Below, one piece after another: positions 19,659 through 25,166 of a stretch of DNA of 64,000 bases. The DNA comes from Piscinibacter caeni (GTDB lineage Bacteria; Pseudomonadota; Gammaproteobacteria; Burkholderiales; Burkholderiaceae_C), in NCBI GenBank assembly GCA_003265685.1, contig KZ836104.1, forward strand, positions 62,001 to 126,000, read 5' to 3'. A model generated the notes under the pieces. It did no database searches, had not been told where the DNA came from, and was given only the letters and a program-made list of their open reading frames with translations. Position numbers and translations under genes: made by a program. The first letter of the stretch is position 1; each line of letters opens with the position of its first letter.

Positions 19659-20882
19659 TCAGGCCTTGATCTTGAAGCCGTCGGCGTACTTGGCCGGCTC
19701 CTTGCCGTCCCAGACCACGCCGTCGATCAGCTTGCTGCTGCGCAGCGGGTCCTTCGGCACGCTGATCTTCATCGCCGAGGCAACCTGCTTGTAGAGCTCG
19801 ATCTGGTTGACCTGCCGGGCCACGGCCAGGTAGTCCGGGTGCTCCTTCAGCAGGCCCCAGCGCTTGTGCTGGGTCAGGAACCACATGCCGTCGGACAGGT
19901 ACGGGAAGTTGACCGCCCCGTCGTTGAAGAACTTCATGTGGTTCGGGTCGTCCCAGGTCTTGCCCAGCCCGTTCTGGTAGCGACCCAGGATGCGCTGGTT
20001 GATCGCGTCGACACCGGTGTTGATATAGGCCTTCTGCGCCACCGTCTCGGCCATCTTCATCTTGTTCTGCAGGCCGGAGTCGATCCAGCGGCTTGCCTCG
20101 AGCACGGCCATCATCACCGCGCGCGTGGTGTTCGGGTTCTTCTTGACGAACTCGCCGGTGGTGCCGAGTACCTTCTCCGGGTGGTCCTTCCAGATGTCCT
20201 GCGTGGTGTTGGCGGTGATGCCGATGCCGTCCATGATGGCGCGGTGGTTCCAGGGCTCGCCGACGCAGAAGCCGTCCATGTTGCCGACGCGCATGTTGGC
20301 CACCATCTGCGGCGGCGGCACGGTGATCAGCTTGGCGCCGCTCACCGGGTTGATGCCCGCTGCGGCCAGCCAGTAATGCATCCACATCGCGTGCGTGCCG
20401 GTCGGGAAGGTGCCCGCGAAGGTGTACTCGCGCTGCTCCTTGGCCATCAGCTTGGCCAGCGACGGGCCGTCGACGGCGCCCTTGTCGGCCAGCGCCTTCG
20501 ACAACGAGATGGCCTGCCCGTTGTTGTTCAGCGCCATCAGCACGGCCATGTCCTTCTTCGGCCCGCCCAGGCCCAGGTGCACGCCATACACCAGGCCGTA
20601 CAGCACATGCGCCATGTCGAGCTCGCCGTTGACCAGCTTGTCGCGCACGCCGGCCCACGAGGCCTCCTTGGTGGGCACGATCTTCACGCCGTACTTTATG
20701 TCGAAACCCAGTACCGAGGCCATCACCACCGAGGCGCAATCGGTCAGCGGGATGAAGCCGATCCGCACCTCCTCCTTCTCGGGCTTGTCGGATCCCTGGG
20801 CATGGACGGCACTCTGCAGTCCGGGCACGAGGCCGGCGGCGCTGGTGGCGGCGGCGGCCTTGATCAGGGTTCTGCGGCTCAT
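19659..20882 (-). CDS. nrtA: Nitrate ABC transporter, Tat-exported substrate-binding protein
   Basis: The protein is an NrtA/CmpA-type binding protein of 407 residues. It starts MSRRTLIKAAAATSAAG with a twin-arginine motif, followed by a hydrophobic stretch and cleavage near VHAQ. RIGFIPLTDCASVVMASVLG, NGELDMAHVLYGLVYGVHLGLGG, FCVGEPWNHRAIMDGIGIT and SDGMWFLTQHKRWGL are family features. It captures nitrate in the periplasm for NrtB/NrtD. The open frame extends to 21158, but that region forms the regulatory RNA leader. In-frame ATGs at 20897 and 20912 are less likely, because the Tat motif should be near the terminus. The signal peptide argues against this being the cytoplasmic sensor NasS. 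Confidence 0.92.
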   Translation of the reverse strand: MSRRTLIKAAAATSAAGLVPGLQSAVHAQGSDKPEKEEVRIGFIPLTDCASVVMASVLGFDIKYGVKIVPTKEASWAGVRDKLVNGELDMAHVLYGLVYGVHLGLGGPKKDMAVLMALNNNGQAISLSKALADKGAVDGPSLAKLMAKEQREYTFAGTFPTGTHAMWMHYWLAAAGINPVSGAKLITVPPPQMVANMRVGNMDGFCVGEPWNHRAIMDGIGITANTTQDIWKDHPEKVLGTTGEFVKKNPNTTRAVMMAVLEASRWIDSGLQNKMKMAETVAQKAYINTGVDAINQRILGRYQNGLGKTWDDPNHMKFFNDGAVNFPYLSDGMWFLTQHKRWGLLKEHPDYLAVARQVNQIELYKQVASAMKISVPKDPLRSSKLIDGVVWDGKEPAKYADGFKIKA

Positions 20883-20933
20883 GGTGATCTTTCGCATCGT
20901 TGGGCTGCTCATGGCGAGTGGAAAACGCGGTCG

Positions 20934-20985
20934 AAAAAAAACGTCCACACGTCGTCGGCCCGTCGGGCCAAGTTCGTGAGGACGT
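20934..20985 (-). terminator. Leader terminator (attenuator) upstream of nrtA
   Basis: On the minus strand ACGTCC (20985-20980) pairs with GGACGT (20946-20941), CACG (20978-20975) with CGTG (20951-20948), and the top is closed by GGCCC/GGGCC (20969-20965 with 20961-20957). Eight T follow (20941-20934). It lies 52 bases before the nrtA start and after the two ANTAR hairpins, so it would stop transcription before the operon unless antitermination occurs. A competing local hairpin GGACG/CGTCC (20993-20980) would sequester its 5' strand. Confidence 0.85.
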
Positions 20986-21000
20986 CGTCGTCCCACCGGG

Positions 21001-21055
21001 CACGCGCCAGCCGTGGCGCGTGTTCGATGATCTGGCAAGTCGCCGTTGACCTGCC
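21001..21055 (-). promoter_or_regulatory. Two-hairpin ANTAR-responsive antiterminator RNA in the nrtA leader
   Basis: Two perfect eight-pair hairpins with six-base loops lie in tandem. Hairpin 1 (21055-21034) is GGCAAGTC-AACGGC-GACTTGCC. Hairpin 2 (21022-21001) is CACGCGCC-ACGGCT-GGCGCGTG. An 11-base linker separates them. Both hexaloops have A at position 1 and G at position 4, the defining features of RNA targets of ANTAR-domain regulators. The element sits between nasT and the leader terminator. Binding of a NasT dimer to both loops would favour read-through into nrtABD when nitrate is present; this mechanism is known for the family and inferred here. Confidence 0.88.
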
Positions 21056-21177
21056 TGAGGCCTGCGTTGCAAGCCGCGTGCCCGCCGTTCGGCCCGGGAT
21101 TGCCGTCCACGCGTGCTGCGGCGCACCACAAACGGCGCGCTGCCCGCGCGGCCCGCACCCCGCGGGTGCGGCGCGGG

Positions 21178-21813
21178 TCAGAGCAGGTCGGCCACGTCGA
21201 GGATGCGCTGGGCCACGTCGACGAGCTTCATGCCGCGGTCCATCGCCGTGCGGCGCAGGCGCACGTAGGCGTCGTCCTCGCTGAGCTGGTGGCGCTGCAT
21301 CAGCAGGCCCTTGGCGCGGTCGATGGTCTTGCGTTCGGACAACTGCGTGCGCGCATCGGCCAGTTCGCGCCGCAACGCCTCCTCATGCCGGAAGCGGGCC
21401 AGCGCGACCTCCAGCACCGGGCGCACGCGCTCGGGCGCCAGCCCGGCCACCACGTAGGCCGACACACCCGCGGCGATGGCCGCGCCCACCTGGCTGGTGT
21501 CGTCGTCGTTGGTGAACAGCACGATCGGCCGGCGCGCGTCGCGCGTGGCCATCACGACATGCTCGAGCGTGTCGCGCGCCTGGCTCTCGGCGTCGACGAT
21601 GATCATGTCGGGCGAGATCTGCGCCAGCCGCTCGGGCAGGAAGGGATCGGCCGGCAGCACCGCGACGATGTTGTAGCCGCTCTGCAGCAACCCGATGCGC
21701 AGGCTGCGCGAGCGTTCCGCCTCGGCCGCTTCGTCGGCGGACAGCGCCGCGCCGGCCGGGTCGGCCAGTTCGGGCGCGACGATGACGATGCGGATGGCCG
21801 ACGCGACGGGCAT
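21178..21813 (-). CDS. nasT: ANTAR-domain antitermination regulator NasT
   Basis: The 211-residue protein has an N-terminal receiver-like domain (IRIVIVAPE, MIIVDAESQARDTLEHV, PIVLFTNDDDTSQVGAAIAAGVSAYVVAGL). The C-terminal ANTAR RNA-binding domain contains ARTQLSERKTIDRAKGLLMQRHQLSEDDAYVRLRRTAMDRGMKLVDVAQRIL. NasT binds paired hexaloop hairpins in nascent nitrate-assimilation mRNA and prevents termination. Its own target lies directly downstream in the nrtA leader. In characterised systems a cytoplasmic NasS holds NasT until nitrate binds; no nasS is in this window. The start at 21813 gives a normal NasT N-terminus; the upstream extension is Arg/Pro-rich. Confidence 0.93.
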   Translation of the reverse strand: MPVASAIRIVIVAPELADPAGAALSADEAAEAERSRSLRIGLLQSGYNIVAVLPADPFLPERLAQISPDMIIVDAESQARDTLEHVVMATRDARRPIVLFTNDDDTSQVGAAIAAGVSAYVVAGLAPERVRPVLEVALARFRHEEALRRELADARTQLSERKTIDRAKGLLMQRHQLSEDDAYVRLRRTAMDRGMKLVDVAQRILDVADLL

Positions 21814-21853
21814 GCCCGCCCCGTCAGCAACATTCACGCCAGTGCGTGGCGGC

Positions 21854-22129
21854 TCAGCGGGCCTGCAGGGACTGGACCGCCCGGCGCAGCCAGCGCGCCA
21901 GGGGCTGGCGCGTGCCGGCTGGGGGGCCGAAGTCGCGGCAGCTGACGAGGCCACGGGCGACCAGGTCGTCGAGCAGTCGGGTCACCTCCTGGCGGCCGAG
22001 CCCGCTGCGCTGCATCAGGTGATCGAGCGGGACGTGGCGCTGCGACATCTCCGTCAGCAGGCGGCGATAGGCGGTGCGGTTGCGGGCCGGATCGAGCTCG
22101 GGCCACCCGACGAGGCGATACTCTTTCAT
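21854..22129 (-). CDS. Small putative winged-helix DNA-binding protein
   Basis: The 91-residue product starts MKEYRLVGWPELDPARNRTAYRRLLTEM and then shows a helix-turn-helix-like stretch, MSQRHVPLDHLMQRSGLGRQEVTRLLDDLVARGLVSCRD, resembling MarR-type winged helices, with a basic C-terminal tail. I do not recognise a named family. It lies 40 bases upstream of nasT on the same strand, so it may be the first gene of the nasT-nrtABD unit and may regulate nitrate assimilation or copy control of it. The region 22130-22276 upstream holds no other gene that I can support. Confidence 0.6.
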   Translation of the reverse strand: MKEYRLVGWPELDPARNRTAYRRLLTEMSQRHVPLDHLMQRSGLGRQEVTRLLDDLVARGLVSCRDFGPPAGTRQPLARWLRRAVQSLQAR

Positions 22130-22276
22130 GGTTCCAACGACTGGGCCGGTCAATCGGCAATACTTTGTTATCGGTATGATGGAAAGAGTAACCGCGCGTG
22201 CCGCTGTCGAGGGGGGTATTGGGTCAAGGTTCCGGGAAAGTCCGGATTCCAACAAGTAACCGAATGCAGCGGCCCC

Positions 22277-22657
22277 TCAGTCGTTCAGGTGGTGTATTGC
22301 GCGCTGGACCTCCGTCTGCCAGGGCAGGGAATGAACCAGACCGTTCAGATGAACCGCGACCTGGAAGTCGTTCAGCGCCACGCCGCGGGCGTCGAGCAGC
22401 TTCAGGTTGGTGACGACGCCCAGCGGGTCGGCCATCGCCACGACGCCATCCTGCACCTCCACCCAGTCCCAGGCCACGCCGGCCACCGGCTCGGCGCTGG
22501 TTTCGCCCCACAGCGTCTGTCCGATGAGCGGACCGTCGTCGTCGCCGAAACGGAGCACGCGTGTGCCGAGATGCACGAGGTGCAGGGGGGCGGTTTCGTC
22601 CACCTGCCACAATACGGGTGGCCAGGCGCATACGATCCAAGCGGGTGTCATGAGCAT
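22277..22657 (-). CDS. Hypothetical protein divergent from luxR
   Basis: I do not recognise this protein. With the start at 22657 it has about 126 residues: MLMTPAWIVCAWPPVLWQVDETAPLHLV, then VLRFGDDDGPLIGQTLWGET, VAWDWVEVQDGVVAMADPLGVVTNL and a C-terminal helix ending EVQRAIHHLND. No membrane segment or signal peptide is evident. The pattern of short strands with many Trp and Val suggests a small beta-rich fold. In-frame starts at 22651, 22729 and 22756 are possible. The lux box at 22728-22747 overlaps the two longer starts, which favours 22657 or 22651. Control by the adjacent LuxR is likely. Confidence 0.65.
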   Translation of the reverse strand: MLMTPAWIVCAWPPVLWQVDETAPLHLVHLGTRVLRFGDDDGPLIGQTLWGETSAEPVAGVAWDWVEVQDGVVAMADPLGVVTNLKLLDARGVALNDFQVAVHLNGLVHSLPWQTEVQRAIHHLND

Positions 22658-22727
22658 CTCGAACCGGACGTCGGTCCTCCGATGGTGATCGATGGTCGGC
22701 AGTGTCGCGATGCGTCGGCTCGATGAC

Positions 22728-22747
22728 ATCTGTAAGACCTTGCAGGG
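22728..22747. promoter_or_regulatory. lux-box-like palindrome between luxR and its divergent neighbour
   Basis: ATCTGTAAGACCTTGCAGGG matches about 16 of 20 positions of the classical lux box. It is 57 bases before the luxR start and about 70 before the chosen start of the divergent gene. At LuxR-type spacing a weak -10 (GACACT, 22706-22701) is possible for the minus-strand gene. It may serve autoregulation of luxR, activation of the neighbour, or both. Confidence 0.65.
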
Positions 22748-22803
22748 ACCGCGCATGCGCGGGGTGACTCTGCACGAGATGCACGGGAACGTGTAGGAAG
22801 CGC

Positions 22804-23517
22804 ATGCTGCAGGACGGCTACCTGTCGGTGCTGGAGGCCAAGGATCCCGACGAGTTCCTCGGCCATGTCGTGCGCTTCGCCAAGCAGCTCGGCTTCGACA
22901 CCGTCAGCGCGACCACGGTGATCGACCATTTCCTCGGCGAGTCCGAGTTCATCAGCGTCGACAACGCGCCGGCCAACTTCCGCGGGGTCTACGAGGACGT
23001 GGGTTCCGGGCGCACCGATCCGGTGATGCAGCACTGCAAGCGGCAGAGCGTGCCCATCATCTGGAACCGCGACACCTACCTCGGCGCCGGCAAGCTCGAC
23101 CTGTGGGACGAGCAGGCGCGCTTCGGCTACCACACCGGAATCGCCATGGCGCTGCACCTGCCCGAAGGCCGGCACTTCGTGCTCGGCGTGGATCGCGACC
23201 AGTCCCTGCCCAGCAACAAGTCCGAGCTGACCCGCATGGTGGCCGACCTGCAGCTGTTCGCCGTGCATGCGCAGGAGGCCGCGCTGCGCATCCTGATGCC
23301 GGCCACGCCCGAGCCGGGCGCGCCCAACCTGACGCCGCGCGAGATCGAGAGCCTGCGCTGGACGATGGACGGCAAGACCGCGTGGGAGGTCGGCAACATC
23401 CTCGGCATCAGCGAACGCACGGCGGTGCTGCACGTCAACAACGCGATGCACAAGCTGGGCTGCGTCAACAAGCACCAGGCGGTGCTGAAGGCGCTGCGCC
23501 TCGGGCTGATCCGCTGA
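22804..23517 (+). CDS. LuxR-family quorum-sensing-type regulator (no luxI in the window)
   Basis: The 237-residue protein has an N-terminal autoinducer-binding domain (about residues 15-160) and a C-terminal LuxR helix-turn-helix (LTPREIESLRW, GKTAWEVGNILGISERTAVLHVNNAMHKLG). The DNA-binding invariants E180, L184 and G190 are present. Of the six ligand-domain residues usually conserved (W57, Y61, D70, P71, W85, G113 in TraR numbering), five are present here as Y63, D72, P73, W87 and G112. The first Trp, which contacts the lactone, is Phe59 (NAPANFRGVY). No luxI lies nearby, so it may be a solo or orphan receptor with an altered ligand. An AGGAAG precedes the start. Confidence 0.9.
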   Translation: MLQDGYLSVLEAKDPDEFLGHVVRFAKQLGFDTVSATTVIDHFLGESEFISVDNAPANFRGVYEDVGSGRTDPVMQHCKRQSVPIIWNRDTYLGAGKLDLWDEQARFGYHTGIAMALHLPEGRHFVLGVDRDQSLPSNKSELTRMVADLQLFAVHAQEAALRILMPATPEPGAPNLTPREIESLRWTMDGKTAWEVGNILGISERTAVLHVNNAMHKLGCVNKHQAVLKALRLGLIR

Positions 23518-23571
23518 CGCCGCCAACTGTGTCCGGCTGTATCGCGGCGCTGCCGCGAAGACGCTCCTTTC

Positions 23572-23618
23572 ACCTGTAAGAGCTGACAGTTACGCGGCAT
23601 CGCGGCCCCTGCTGAAAT
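23572..23618 (+). promoter_or_regulatory. lux-box-activated promoter of the peptide-export cassette
   Basis: The box ACCTGTAAGAGCTGACAGTT (23572-23591) matches the classical lux box at 17 of 20 positions. It overlaps by two bases a -35-like TTACGC (23590-23595). TGAAAT follows 17 bases later (23613-23618) as the -10. This is the geometry of LuxR-activated class II promoters, with a predicted start near 23624 and a leader of about 43 bases to the peptide gene. Confidence 0.75.
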
Positions 23619-23666
23619 GAGTTCACGCGCAACGGTGCGCGATCTCAGACAGACCAGGAGCCTCAG

Positions 23667-23831
23667 ATGCAATCGCAACAACGCACCCCGACGTCGTTTG
23701 TCCCGGCCGCCAAGCAGTCGACGCCTGCCCGCCAGCAGCACGTGGATGCGCGCCGTGCGCCGATCGAACTCGACATGCGCGCCCTGCGTCAGGTGGCCGG
23801 CGGCACCGATCTGCCCAAGAAGGTCTGGTGA
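23667..23831 (+). CDS. Double-glycine leader peptide precursor (predicted secreted octapeptide)
   Basis: This 54-codon gene is preceded by AGGAG six bases before ATG. The product has a polar, basic first half and then ELDMRALRQVAGG. Counting back from the presumed cleavage site, Leu-12, Leu-7, Val-4, Gly-2 and Gly-1 match the classical double-glycine leader cut by C39 peptidases. Cleavage after G46 would release eight residues, TDLPKKVW, with no cysteine. The two genes that follow encode an HlyD-type adaptor and a C39-peptidase ABC exporter, the machinery for such precursors. The product is too short for a typical bacteriocin, so a signal peptide or a precursor for modification is possible. 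The function is not known. Confidence 0.78.
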   Translation: MQSQQRTPTSFVPAAKQSTPARQQHVDARRAPIELDMRALRQVAGGTDLPKKVW

Positions 23832-23841
23832 GATCATCCGG

Positions 23842-23858
23842 GCGCCGCAGCGCGGCGC
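23842..23858 (+). terminator. Intercistronic hairpin after the peptide gene
   Basis: GCGCCGC (23842-23848) and GCGGCGC (23852-23858) form a perfect seven-pair stem with a three-base loop followed by TCTTG, 11 bases after the peptide stop. It could act as a partial terminator, giving more peptide mRNA than exporter mRNA, as is common in peptide-export operons. Confidence 0.45.
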
Positions 23859-23922
23859 TCTTGCATGCCGACGCGGCCGGGCGGGTGAGCGCCTCGGCCG
23901 CTTCGTCGTCTTCAGACCCTCC

Positions 23923-25164
23923 ATGACCAGCCTGTTCCGTCCCGAGTCCCTCGAAAGCCGGCAGAGGCAGTGGCTCGGCGGCATCCGCCTGATCCAGCCC
24001 CTGTCGCTGCAGCTGCTGACGCTGTGCGCGCTGGTCGCGGCCGCCGCGGTGCTGGCCTTTCTGGTGTTCGGCGAGTACACGCGCAAGGCGCGCCTGGACG
24101 GGCAGCTCGTGCCCGAGCGCGGCGTGGTGCGGCTGATGGCGCCGCAGATGGCCACGGTGCTGGAGAGCCACGTGGCCGAAGGCCGCAGCGTGCGCGCCGG
24201 TGAGCTGCTCTACGTGCTCTCGGTCGATGCCGCCAACCAGCGCGGCAGCGTGCGCGAATCGCTCGACGTGCGCCAGCGCAGCCTGCGCGACGCCGCGCGC
24301 CAGCAGGACGACCTGGAGCGAGAGCGCGTCGCCGCGCTCTCGCGCCAGCTCGAGGGCCTGCATGCCGAACTGGCGCAGATCGACGCCGAGGCCAAGCTGC
24401 AGGCGCAGCGCCTGTTGCTGGCCGAGCAGGCCCTGCAGCGCCTCGAGGCGCTGCGCGCGGACAACTTCGTCTCGCCGACCCAGGTGCAGAACAAGGCCGA
24501 GGAGGTGCTCGGCGTGCGGGCCCAGGCGCAGTCGCTGCAGCGCCTGCGCGCGGCCCACCTGCGCGAGATCGAGCAGATGCAGGCGCGCCTGCGCGAACTG
24601 CCGATGCAGGGCGAGGCGCGCCGCGGCGAGATCGACCGCGACATCGCCGAGCTCGCCCAGGAAGCGGCCGAGAACGAGGCGCAGCGGCGCATCGAGCTGC
24701 GCGCCCCGCACGACGGTGTGCTGACCGCCGTCGTGGCCCAGCCCGGCCAGTCGGTCGGCCCGACCGTTGCGCTGGCCAGCCTGCTGCCGGAGGGCTCCAG
24801 GCTGCAGGCGCAGCTGCTCGCGCCCTCCAGCGCGATCGGCCTGGTGCAGGCGCACCAGCGCGTGCAGCTGCGCTACCAGGCCTTCCCGTACCAGAAGTTC
24901 GGCGTGCACGGCGGCGAGATCGTGCAGGTGTCGCGCGCGCCGATGCAGTCGGCCGAGCTCGCCGAGCTCGCGGCGCCGGGCGCGCCGGCGGGCGAGCCGC
25001 TGTACCGCATCACCGTGGCGCTCGACCGCCAGGCCGTGCCGGCCGGCGATCACGAGCAGGCGCTGGCGCCGGGCATGCGCCTGGAGGCCGACGTGATGCT
25101 CGAGCGGCGCCGGCTGATCGAGTGGATCTTCGAGCCGCTGCTCGGGCTCGCACGCCGCGTCTGA
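23923..25164 (+). CDS. HlyD-family periplasmic adaptor for peptide export
   Basis: The 413-residue protein has a short cytoplasmic N-terminus, one membrane helix (LLTLCALVAAAAVLAFLVFGEY, about residues 32-54), a lipoyl-like half (VRLMAPQMATVLESHVAEGRSV), a long Arg/Gln/Leu-rich coiled coil (about 95-240), the second lipoyl half (IELRAPHDGVLTAVVAQPGQSV) and a beta-domain. This is the layout of CvaA/RaxA-type adaptors in type I export of double-glycine peptides. It bridges the inner-membrane ABC exporter to an outer-membrane TolC-like channel, which is not in the window. Start 23923 is the ATG before the hydrophobic segment; longer in-frame readings would overlap the peptide gene. It ends three bases before the exporter. 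Confidence 0.92.
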   Translation: MTSLFRPESLESRQRQWLGGIRLIQPLSLQLLTLCALVAAAAVLAFLVFGEYTRKARLDGQLVPERGVVRLMAPQMATVLESHVAEGRSVRAGELLYVLSVDAANQRGSVRESLDVRQRSLRDAARQQDDLERERVAALSRQLEGLHAELAQIDAEAKLQAQRLLLAEQALQRLEALRADNFVSPTQVQNKAEEVLGVRAQAQSLQRLRAAHLREIEQMQARLRELPMQGEARRGEIDRDIAELAQEAAENEAQRRIELRAPHDGVLTAVVAQPGQSVGPTVALASLLPEGSRLQAQLLAPSSAIGLVQAHQRVQLRYQAFPYQKFGVHGGEIVQVSRAPMQSAELAELAAPGAPAGEPLYRITVALDRQAVPAGDHEQALAPGMRLEADVMLERRRLIEWIFEPLLGLARRV

Positions 25165-25166
25165 CC

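Noticed and set aside
19659-20882. NrtA-like protein as the cytoplasmic nitrate sensor NasS
   Set aside because: A clear twin-arginine signal and the following nrtB and nrtD genes show an exported binding protein.
20883-21158. Upstream extension of the nrtA frame
   Set aside because: The region holds the two ANTAR hairpins and the leader terminator, and the Tat signal must be at the protein start.
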